Assembly (NCBI GenBank): GCA_964565715.1
Contig: CAZMGG010000184.1
Span: forward strand, 1-9,108
DNA: 9,108 nucleotides
Direction of reading: 5' to 3'
Source of the DNA: CAZMGG01 sp964565715
Lineage (GTDB): Bacteria; Planctomycetota; UBA1135; UBA2386
The position numbers and the translations under genes are program-made. The notes beneath the pieces were generated by a model that had not been told where the DNA came from, made no database searches, and was given only the letters and a program-made list of their open reading frames with translations. Shown here in pieces: positions 1-6,086 of this stretch; position 1 is the first letter of the stretch, and every line of letters begins with the position of its first letter.

Positions 1-381
1 GCGCCGGCGGTGCCGCTGCCGCCGCACGCCCGGGCCCGCCGCGAGCTGCAGCGCCTGCGCGCGGCGCCGCGGCGCACGGCGGCCGAGATCGACCTCTGGT
101 ACGTGGGCGTCTCGTCGGTGCTGCGGGTCTACCTCGAGGAGCGCTTCGGCCTGCGGGCGCCGGAGCGCACCACCGAGGAATTCCTGCTCGAACTGCGCGG
201 CAGCGCCGCCCTGGATGCCCGGCAGCAGGCCGAACTGCGAGGCTTCCTGCAGCAGTGCGATCTGGTCAAGTTCGCCGGCGCGGTGCCGGCGGAGCCCGCC
301 CACCTCGCCGTGCTGCAGGCCGCCGAAGGGCTGGTGGAGGCGACCGCGGCGGATCGCGCGGCGGCGGAGGTGGTGGCATGA
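1..381 (+). CDS. Bat-operon accessory protein upstream of BatA (DUF4381-like), 3' end only
   Basis: The reading frame is open to the left edge, so only the last 126 residues are present. The GTG at position 10 is in frame but is probably internal. The visible part is a soluble helical domain: a basic stretch, then a block containing VLRVYLEERFGL, RTTEEFL and CDLVKFAG. I recognise this pattern (Y-L-E-x-R-F-G-L, T-T-E-E-F-L, C-D-x-V-K-F-A) from the small membrane proteins that sit between the DUF58 gene and batA in MoxR/Bat operons of many Gram-negative bacteria. These normally have an N-terminal transmembrane segment, which would lie outside the window. The stop codon overlaps the batA start as ATGA, so the two genes are translationally coupled. 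The molecular function of this family is not known. A role as a cytoplasmic adaptor in the Bat membrane complex is inference. A similar module occurs in the cytoplasmic part of the BatD-BatE protein encoded at 4821-5141. Confidence 0.8.
   Translation, partial: APAVPLPPHARARRELQRLRAAPRRTAAEIDLWYVGVSSVLRVYLEERFGLRAPERTTEEFLLELRGSAALDARQQAELRGFLQQCDLVKFAGAVPAEPAHLAVLQAAEGLVEATAADRAAAEVVA
366..370 (+). promoter_or_regulatory. Ribosome binding site of batA
   Basis: A GGAGG motif lies 7 bases before the ATG at 378, inside the end of the preceding gene. It supports the ATG at 378 over earlier in-frame starts, and it shows that batA can recruit ribosomes itself as well as by coupling through the ATGA overlap. 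Confidence 0.7.
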
Positions 382-1376
382 TCGGCCTCGAGTTCCAGGG
401 GATCACCCTGGTGGACCCGTGGTTCCTGCTCGGGCTGCCGGCCATCGCGCTGCTGCTCGGGCTGCGCCTCCTGCGGCGCCGCGCCGCCCTGCCCGCGGCC
501 AGCGCGGCGCCGTTCCGCGGCCTGCCCGTCACCCTGCGCCAGCGCTGCGTGCACCTGCCGCTGCTCTGCCTCGGGCTCGGCGCGATGAGCTGGTGCGTGG
601 CGCTGGCGCGGCCGGTGCACCGCGAGCCGCTGCCGCTGCGCGAGGAGGGCGTCGACATCCTGCTGGTGGTGGACACCAGTTCGTCGATGCTGCTCAACGA
701 CATGGACGAGAAGGGCAAGCTGCGCCGCGTCGACGCCGCGCGGCAGCGGGCCCAGGAGTTCGCCGCGGCGCGCCACGGCGACCGCGTCGGGCTGGTGACG
801 TTCGCCCGCTACGCCGAGCTGCGCTGCCCGCCGACCCTGGACGAACAGGCGCTCGGCGCCTTCGTGCGGGTGATCGACACGGTGCCGACCAACAGCGAGC
901 TGGATGGCACCGCCATCGGCACGGCGCTGGCCAAGGCGACCCAGGTCCTCGATGGCAGCAAGGCGAAGTCGCGCGTCGTGGTGCTGCTCAGCGACGGCGA
1001 GAACACCGTGCCCGGCGCCGACGGCGAGGGCGGCATCCAGCCCGAGGACGCCGTCAAGCTGGCGGTCGACGCGGGGCTGCGGGTGCACACCATCGGGCTC
1101 GGCACCGGCGTGCCGGACCCGTTCGGCCGGATGCGGCCGCTCACCTTCGCGGCGCTGCGGCTGGCGGCCGAACGCACCGGCGGCCGCTTCTTCCCCGCGC
1201 GCAGCGATCGCGACCTCGGCGAGGTCTACGCCGCCATCGACGAGCTGGAGAAGGCGCCGATCGAGGAGCCGCGCTACCGCACGACGGACCGCTTCGAGCC
1301 GCCGCTGCTGCTCGGCGTCGCGTTCCTGCTCCTGGGCCTCCTGCTGGACCTGGCATGGGTCCGGGCGGTGCCATGA
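378..1376 (+). CDS. batA: BatA-like membrane-anchored von Willebrand factor A protein
   Basis: This 332-residue protein has the BatA layout: two N-terminal membrane segments (about residues 14-32 and 57-79), a VWA domain (about 92-290) and a C-terminal membrane helix (about 308-328). The metal-ion-dependent adhesion site is complete: D99-T-S101-S-S103, T178 in DGTAIGTAL, and D206 in SDGEN. VWA domains of this kind bind Mg2+ or similar ions and mediate protein-protein contact. In the Bat system BatA is reported to form an envelope complex with BatB and BatC, and the operon's MoxR AAA+ ATPase is thought to act with the VWA proteins. The ATG start is backed by a GGAGG motif 7 bases upstream and by the 4-base overlap with the preceding gene. 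The stop overlaps the batB start. The biological role is not settled: aerotolerance and stress resistance were proposed in Bacteroides, and other species disagree. Confidence 0.92.
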   Translation: MIGLEFQGITLVDPWFLLGLPAIALLLGLRLLRRRAALPAASAAPFRGLPVTLRQRCVHLPLLCLGLGAMSWCVALARPVHREPLPLREEGVDILLVVDTSSSMLLNDMDEKGKLRRVDAARQRAQEFAAARHGDRVGLVTFARYAELRCPPTLDEQALGAFVRVIDTVPTNSELDGTAIGTALAKATQVLDGSKAKSRVVVLLSDGENTVPGADGEGGIQPEDAVKLAVDAGLRVHTIGLGTGVPDPFGRMRPLTFAALRLAAERTGGRFFPARSDRDLGEVYAAIDELEKAPIEEPRYRTTDRFEPPLLLGVAFLLLGLLLDLAWVRAVP

Positions 1377-2362
1377 ACGAGCTGCTCTGGGCCCGCGGCC
1401 ACTGGTGGCCGCTGCTGCTGTGCCTGCCGCTGCTGTGGCTCTTGCTGTTCGCGCTGCTCGGCCGCAGCCGGCGCGCCGCCCGGGCCTACGGCGTGCCGCT
1501 GCCCGCCGGCGCCGCCACGCCCGCCGGCCGCAGCAGCCGGCTGACGGCGCTGGCGGCGCTGACCGTGCTGGCGTTCCTCGATCCGCGCTACGGCGAGGAG
1601 GAGGTGGTGGTCGAACGGGCGGGTCTGGACCTGATCTTCTGCCTCGACACGTCGCGATCGATGCTGGCCCGTGACCTGGAGCCGACCCGTCTGCAGCGGG
1701 CGATCGGCGACATCCGGGCGGTGCTGCCGTCGCTGGTCGGCGGCGATCGCGCCGGCCTCGTCGTGTTCGCCGGCCAAGCCCGGCTCTGGGTGCCGCTCAC
1801 CCACGACATGGACTCGTTCCGCGGGCTCCTGGCCGAGGTCGACACCAACGCCGTGCCGGTCGGCGGCTCGGACCTGGCCGCAGCGCTGCGGCGGGCCCGC
1901 GAGCTGGCCGAGGCCGGCCAGCAGAGCACGACGGTGGTGGTCCTGCTCACCGATGGCGAGGATCTCGCCGGCGAGGCGCGCGCCGCCGCTGCGGAGCTGG
2001 CGGCGGACCGGATCGTCGTGCACGCCGTGGGCTACGGCAGCGCTCTGGGCAGCAAGATCGTGGTGGCGCAGAACGGCCAGGAGACGTTCCTGCGCGATGA
2101 CAAGGGCGAGGAGGTGGTGAGCGCCATGGACGTGCCGACCCTGACCGCGGTGGCGGAGGCCGCCGGCGGCGAGTTCGTGCGGGCCGAGGCCCTGCCCCTG
2201 CCGCTGGTGGAGTTGCATGACAAGCGGCTGCGGCCGATGCTGAAGCGCTCCTTCGAATCGGGCACCGAGAAGGCCCACAAGGCCCGCTTCCAGTGGCTGC
2301 TGCTGCCGGCGCTGTTGCTGCTGCTCTGGGAGCTGTTCGCGTTCGGAGGCCATCGGCGATGA
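1373..2362 (+). CDS. batB: BatB-like membrane-anchored von Willebrand factor A protein
   Basis: This 329-residue protein is a second VWA protein, diverged from BatA. It has two N-terminal hydrophobic segments (about residues 12-30 and 55-69), a VWA domain (about 84-270) and a C-terminal helix (about 307-324). The metal site is D92-T-S94-R-S96 and D194 in TDGED. The third coordinating position, usually threonine, appears to be S166 in GGSDLAAAL, which could still bind metal. Residues 220-255 show the BatB-type insert after the last strands (GYGSALGSKI, then FLRDDKGEEVVSAMD), which separates it from BatA. Its ATG overlaps the batA stop as ATGA and there is no strong ribosome binding site, so translation probably depends on coupling. 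It is expected to act with BatA and BatC in the cell envelope. Confidence 0.92.
   Translation: MNELLWARGHWWPLLLCLPLLWLLLFALLGRSRRAARAYGVPLPAGAATPAGRSSRLTALAALTVLAFLDPRYGEEEVVVERAGLDLIFCLDTSRSMLARDLEPTRLQRAIGDIRAVLPSLVGGDRAGLVVFAGQARLWVPLTHDMDSFRGLLAEVDTNAVPVGGSDLAAALRRARELAEAGQQSTTVVVLLTDGEDLAGEARAAAAELAADRIVVHAVGYGSALGSKIVVAQNGQETFLRDDKGEEVVSAMDVPTLTAVAEAAGGEFVRAEALPLPLVELHDKRLRPMLKRSFESGTEKAHKARFQWLLLPALLLLLWELFAFGGHRR
2345..2349 (+). promoter_or_regulatory. Ribosome binding site of batC
   Basis: A GGAGG motif lies 9 bases before the ATG at 2359, inside the last codons of batB. It selects this ATG over the longer open frame that reaches back to 2293, and the signal peptide begins directly at this start. 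Confidence 0.65.
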
Positions 2363-3384
2363 AAGCACTGCTCGTTCTCGGACTGTTGTGGACGCTCGCC
2401 GGCGGCGATCGCGAGCGCGGGCTCGCGCTCTACCGGCAGGGCGACTACGCCGGCGCCGCCGAGGCGTTCGCCGCGGCCCTGCAGAGCGAGGGTGACAGCC
2501 CCGAACTGCACTACAACCTGGCCCTGTGCCGGTGGCGGCTCGGCCAGCTCGACGAGGCGCGGCAGGCCGCCGATCGCATGGCGGCCCTGGCCGCCGACGG
2601 CTTCGGCGCCCGCCACCAGGGGATCCTCGGCGGCGTGCGGCACGACCAGTCGGTGCAGCAGGAGCAGCAGGCGGTGCGGCAGAAGGCGGAGCCCGGCCAG
2701 CTGGAGGCGGCGGTCGGCACGCTGGAGCAGGCGTTGACGCTCGCCCGGGAGGCGCGCGACCACTTCGTCCACGGCGGCGCCGCCGCGGATGCCGGCCCGG
2801 AGTTGGTGCGCAACCTGCAGCGGGAACTGCAGCGCATCGCCGAGCTGGAGCGCAAGCTCGAGGAATGGAAGAAGGAACTGGAGCAGCAGAAGCAGGACGA
2901 GTCGAAGCAGGACGAGCAGCAGAAGCAGGATCCGAAGCAGGACGAGAAGAACCAGGACCAGCCGAAGCCGGACGAGAAGCAGGACGAGAAACAGGGCGAG
3001 CCGCAGAAGGATCCACCGAAGGACCCACAGCAAGGCCAACAGAGCCAGGACCCGTCCAAGCCCGACACGCGGCCGGAACCCAAGCCGGAACCCAAGCCGG
3101 AGCCCAAACCCGACCAACCGCAGGGGCAAGGGGCCGAACCGCCGCCGGATCCGCAGGGGGAGCAGAAGCCGGAGCCGAAGCCCGACGCCGGCGGTGCCGT
3201 GCCGAAGGTCGAAGCCGAGCCGTCCGACAAGCGGCATGACGCGCCCGGCGAGCAGAAGCAGGGCGAGTTGTCGCCGGAGGAGACGGCCCGGCTCCTCGAG
3301 ATCCTCGAGCAGCTCGACGGCCGGCTGCAGGAGCACCGCGCCCGGGCCCGGGCGGCGCGCAAGCAGGTGGGGCGCGACTGGTGA
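2359..3384 (+). CDS. batC: BatC-like TPR protein with long charged low-complexity tract
   Basis: This 341-residue protein starts with a short hydrophobic signal-like segment (residues 2-14). About two tetratricopeptide repeats follow (17-50, with LYRQGDYAGAAEAFAAAL, and 51-80, with LALCRWRLGQLDEA), then a possible third helical pair (113-135). A coiled-coil-like helix spans 148-178. Residues 173-300 are low complexity, first rich in K, Q, D and E and then in P, E and K. The tail (305-341) is again predicted helical and ends in GRDW, resembling the KDW-type ending seen in BatC proteins. BatC is reported to join BatA and BatB in a periplasmic or membrane complex, where TPRs would give the contact surface. 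The start overlaps the batB stop (ATGA) and has its own GGAGG. The order after batB and before batD, and the TPR-plus-charged-tail design, make the call firm. The length of the low-complexity tract is the least conserved feature. Confidence 0.88.
   Translation: MKALLVLGLLWTLAGGDRERGLALYRQGDYAGAAEAFAAALQSEGDSPELHYNLALCRWRLGQLDEARQAADRMAALAADGFGARHQGILGGVRHDQSVQQEQQAVRQKAEPGQLEAAVGTLEQALTLAREARDHFVHGGAAADAGPELVRNLQRELQRIAELERKLEEWKKELEQQKQDESKQDEQQKQDPKQDEKNQDQPKPDEKQDEKQGEPQKDPPKDPQQGQQSQDPSKPDTRPEPKPEPKPEPKPDQPQGQGAEPPPDPQGEQKPEPKPDAGGAVPKVEAEPSDKRHDAPGEQKQGELSPEETARLLEILEQLDGRLQEHRARARAARKQVGRDW
2875..3258 (+). repeat. Low-complexity coding tract in batC (K/Q/D/E then P/E/K rich)
   Basis: This stretch encodes batC residues 173-300. 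The left part repeats variants of KQDE and QKQD. The right part repeats PEPK, with three 12-base units at 3073-3108 (unit ccggaacccaag, two copies identical and the third differing at two positions). The composition is shifted toward A and G on the coding strand relative to the flanking genes. Such tracts are prone to change length by slippage or recombination. The encoded segment is expected to be disordered, with many acidic and basic residues close together. Confidence 0.85.
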
Positions 3385-5861
3385 GATCCCTGGCGCCGAG
3401 CCCGGCCCTGCTCGCCCTCCTGGCGGCGCTCGCTCCCGCCCAGGAGGAACTGCGTTGGGAGGGCCCGGTGCCGGCCACGGTCCGGCTGGGCGACGCCAGC
3501 CGGATCGTGCTGAGCATCGAAGGGCGCGGCGCCAATCCCGGCGCGCCGGAGCTGCCCAAGGTCGAGGGCCTGTCGATCCAGGCCTCGGGCCCCAGCCGGC
3601 GCATGTCGAGCTTCTTCGACGGCCGGCGGATGGTGGAGCACCACCAGGTGCAGTTCGAGATCGTGCTGCAGCCGCAGCGCGAGGGCACCTTCCAGATCCC
3701 GCCGATCCGGATCAACACCGGCAGCCGGCTGCAGCAGACCGAGGCGTTCCGGATCGACGCGGTGAAGGACCTGCAGGGCGGCGAGTTCGGTTTCCTCGAC
3801 GTGACGGTGGAGCCGCAGCGGGTCTACGTGCACGAGCCGGTGCACGTGTTCGTCGAGTTCGGCGCCGACGCCGGCCTGCGCCCGGTGACCGACGTCCACA
3901 ACCGCTACCGCTTCGTCGACTTCGAGGTGCAGGCGCCGTGGCTGCAGAAGCTGGCGGGCGCCGTGCCGATCGAGGTGCCGGATCCGGAGAACGGCACGCC
4001 GGTGGTGCTGAACCGCACGCTGCAGACCGCCGGCTACGAGTCCGGCGCCCAGCGCAATGGCCGCGCGTGGCACCGCTTCTGGTTCCAGAAGGCCTTCCTG
4101 CCCACCCGCACCGGCCGCATCGAGCTGCCGGCACCGCTGCTGCGCTACCACGTGATGCTGCGCGAGGGCCGCACCGGCATCTTCGGCGAACGGGTCGGCG
4201 CGCAGAGCCAGAACTACTACGTCTACGGCAAGCCGGTCGTCATCGACGTGCTGCCGATCCCCGAGGAAGGCCGGCCCGAACCGTTCTACGGCGGCGTGGG
4301 GCGCTTCACGCTGGAGGCCTCGCTGGACCGGTCGACGGTGAAGCTCGGCGCGTCGGTGAAGCTGACGCTGACGGTGCGCGGCCGCGGCAACCTCGAGTTC
4401 CTGCGGCTGCCCGAGCTGGACGCGCTGCCGGGCTTCCACAAGCTCGGCCAGACCGAGCAGCGCGACCAGGAGAGCAGGAGCGTCACCTACGACCTCACGC
4501 CGACCGACGCCGCCATCACCGAGGTGCCGGCCATCGGCTGGAACTTCTTCGACACGACGCCGGGCTTGGAGAAGTTCGTCGAGGTGCAGACGCGGCCGCT
4601 GCCGCTGCAGGTGCGACCCCTGGCCAACGGCGAGACGCTAGCGCCGCTGCCCGAGGTGGCCGCCACGGCGCCGGTGGTGCCCGGCGTCGACGACATCCAC
4701 GATCTGCACGAACTGGCCGGTCCGCCGGTGCCGCTGCCCGATCCGCCGGGCATGCCGTGGCGCTGGGCGGCGGTGCTCGGGCCGTGGTCCGGTCTCCTGC
4801 TGCTGGCGCTGCTGCTGCGCTTCCATCGGCGTCGGGCGGCCGATCCGCTGGCACGGCGGGCCCGGGCCGCTGCAGCGACCTGCCGCGCCGCGCTCCGTTC
4901 CGGCGGCGCGCCGGTCGATGCGCTGTGCGGCTACCTGGCCGACCGCCTCGGCGTGCCGCCGGCGGCGGTGATCGGCCCGGACCTGGGCGAACGGCTGCGC
5001 GGTGCGGGCTGCCCGCCGGACCTCGCCGACGAGGCGGCGGCGGCGGTCGAACGGGGCGTCGCCGGTCGCTACGGCGGCGCTGGCGGCCTCGATGCGGCGG
5101 CGGTGGCGGCGCTGGTGGCCCGGCTCGAGCCCGCTCCCCTGCGGCGCCTGCCGGCCGCGCTGCTGTTCCTGCTGCTGCCGTTTGCGGCGCCGGCGCCGGT
5201 CGCGGCCCAGGACGGGGTCGCCGCCTACCGTGCCGGCGAACACGCCGGTGCGGCGCGCGAGTTCGCCGCGGCGGTGCGGACCACCGGCGACGCCCGGCAG
5301 TGGGCCAATCTCGGCAACGCCCACTTCCGGCAGGGCGATCTGCCGCGCGCCATCTGGGCCTGGGAATCGGCCCGGCTCGGCCTGCCGCGCGACGCCGAAC
5401 TGGTGGCCAACCTGCGGCTGGCCCGGCGGCGGCTCGAACTGGCCGACGGCGGCGGCGAGCCGTTCCTGCAGGCAGTGGCCGACCTGCGCTCTGCCACCAC
5501 GCCGGACGAACGCCTGCTGCTCTGCATCGTGCTGCAGGGCGTGGCCGCCGCGCTGCTGCTGCTGGGCGGCCGGCGCCGCGTGCTGCGCGGGCTCGGCCTC
5601 GTCGTGCTGGCGCCGGCGGTGCTGTTGGCCCTGGAGGTGCTCTGGTGGCAGCCCGCACGGCCACCGCAGGGCATCGCCCTGCGCGAACTGCCGGTGGTGG
5701 CGGAGCCCCGGGCCGACCTGCCGCCGGTGGCCACCGTGCGGCCCGGCGCCGCCCTCGCGGTGCTCGGCGGCGACGAAACCTGGCTTCGCGTGCGGGCCGG
5801 CGACCGACGGGGCTATGTCCGGGCCGCCGACCTCGCGGTGGTGGGCCGGCTCGCGCCCTGA
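3381..5861 (+). CDS. batD: BatD-BatE fusion protein (oxygen-tolerance domain, TPR, SH3-like domain)
   Basis: This 826-residue protein joins two normally separate Bat proteins. Residues 1-20 are a signal peptide. Residues 21-455 are a beta-rich BatD region, including PATVRLGDASRIVLSI-type Ig-like strands and a second repeat near 308-410. A membrane helix spans 461-480, followed by a basic stop-transfer (FHRRR) and a cytoplasmic helical segment (485-587). From 588 the protein reads like a complete BatE: a signal-peptide-like helix (588-610, ending APVAAQ), TPR-like repeats (612-685, with AYRAGEHAGAAREFAAAV and ANLGNAHFRQGDLPRAIWAWESA), two membrane helices (711-728, 737-756) and a C-terminal SH3-like domain (765-822, with VRPGAALAVLGG and WLRVRAGDRRGYVRAADL). 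The predicted topology is consistent, with the BatD, TPR and SH3 parts all outside the inner membrane. The GTG start at 3381 overlaps the batC stop (GTGA), and a signal peptide follows at once. The join could be a true fusion or a sequencing loss of a stop, but no frameshift is visible. Confidence 0.88.
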   Translation: MRSLAPSPALLALLAALAPAQEELRWEGPVPATVRLGDASRIVLSIEGRGANPGAPELPKVEGLSIQASGPSRRMSSFFDGRRMVEHHQVQFEIVLQPQREGTFQIPPIRINTGSRLQQTEAFRIDAVKDLQGGEFGFLDVTVEPQRVYVHEPVHVFVEFGADAGLRPVTDVHNRYRFVDFEVQAPWLQKLAGAVPIEVPDPENGTPVVLNRTLQTAGYESGAQRNGRAWHRFWFQKAFLPTRTGRIELPAPLLRYHVMLREGRTGIFGERVGAQSQNYYVYGKPVVIDVLPIPEEGRPEPFYGGVGRFTLEASLDRSTVKLGASVKLTLTVRGRGNLEFLRLPELDALPGFHKLGQTEQRDQESRSVTYDLTPTDAAITEVPAIGWNFFDTTPGLEKFVEVQTRPLPLQVRPLANGETLAPLPEVAATAPVVPGVDDIHDLHELAGPPVPLPDPPGMPWRWAAVLGPWSGLLLLALLLRFHRRRAADPLARRARAAAATCRAALRSGGAPVDALCGYLADRLGVPPAAVIGPDLGERLRGAGCPPDLADEAAAAVERGVAGRYGGAGGLDAAAVAALVARLEPAPLRRLPAALLFLLLPFAAPAPVAAQDGVAAYRAGEHAGAAREFAAAVRTTGDARQWANLGNAHFRQGDLPRAIWAWESARLGLPRDAELVANLRLARRRLELADGGGEPFLQAVADLRSATTPDERLLLCIVLQGVAAALLLLGGRRRVLRGLGLVVLAPAVLLALEVLWWQPARPPQGIALRELPVVAEPRADLPPVATVRPGAALAVLGGDETWLRVRAGDRRGYVRAADLAVVGRLAP
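5142..5210 (+). other. Internal signal-peptide-like helix at the BatD-BatE junction
   Basis: These bases encode residues 588-610 of the BatD-BatE protein: two arginines, then PAALLFLLLPFAAPAP and an A-x-A-type end (VAAQ). This has the n-region, h-region and c-region pattern of a Sec signal peptide and lies exactly where a stand-alone BatE would begin. No in-frame stop or convincing new start codon with a ribosome binding site separates it from the BatD part. Confidence 0.6.
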
Positions 5862-5880
5862 CCCGTCGTCCCGGGTTCAG
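5858..5880. terminator. Possible bidirectional hairpin between convergent genes
   Basis: CTGACCCG (5858-5865) can pair with CGGGTTCAG (5872-5880), giving an 8-bp stem with one bulged T and a 6-base loop. The hairpin contains the stop codons of both the bat operon and the - strand membrane-protein gene, and it fills the whole 15-bp gap between them. There is no T-run on either side, so it is not a classical intrinsic terminator. Part of the symmetry arises simply because both genes end in TGA. Confidence 0.35.
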
Positions 5881-6086
5881 CGTAGCCGTTGCAGCATGCG
5901 CCAGCCGAGGAACGCCAGCAGCAGGCCGAACAGCACCATCACGCCGCCGAACAGGTAGGCGATGAGATCGGGATTGGCGATCACCACGATCCCCAACAGC
6001 GCCAGCCCGATGCCGGGCACGATCAGGATCAGCGGCGCCTGCGGCGGCAGCTGCGGCATGCCGCCGCGGTTGAGGTCGATGTTCAT
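5877..6086 (-). CDS. Small two-helix membrane protein, DUF3096-like
   Basis: This 69-residue protein has a short polar N-terminus, then two hydrophobic helices (about residues 18-37 and 42-62) joined by a tight IANPD turn, and a basic end (WRMLQRLR). The pattern of a glycine-containing helix, a short N-P-D turn and a second helix with G-G and G-L motifs resembles DUF3096 inner-membrane proteins, whose function is unknown. The resemblance is by pattern only. The ATG overlaps the stop of the upstream GNAT-like gene (ATGA on the - strand), so it is translated from the same message and probably coupled. The frame stays open far upstream, but that part is a shadow of the GNAT-like gene. The arginine-rich C-terminus suggests that end is cytoplasmic. 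Confidence 0.75.
   Translation of the reverse strand: MNIDLNRGGMPQLPPQAPLILIVPGIGLALLGIVVIANPDLIAYLFGGVMVLFGLLLAFLGWRMLQRLR

Noticed and set aside
2884..3108. Short repeats that might suggest a CRISPR or other non-coding array
   Set aside because: The units are 12 bases, contiguous, in frame, and encode KQDE- and PEPK-like residues within batC. There are no spacers.
1274..3718. Very long open frame (over 800 codons) on the - strand across batB, batC and the start of the BatD-BatE gene
   Set aside because: It lies antisense to three genes with strong family features, and its product is dominated by A, R, P and Q. High GC removes stop codons in shadow frames, so this is a composition effect.
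2789..5965. Open frame of about 1058 codons on the + strand overlapping batC and the BatD-BatE gene
   Set aside because: The product is almost entirely R, A, G and P with no domain or signal, and it runs out of phase over well-recognised proteins. It is a shadow frame.
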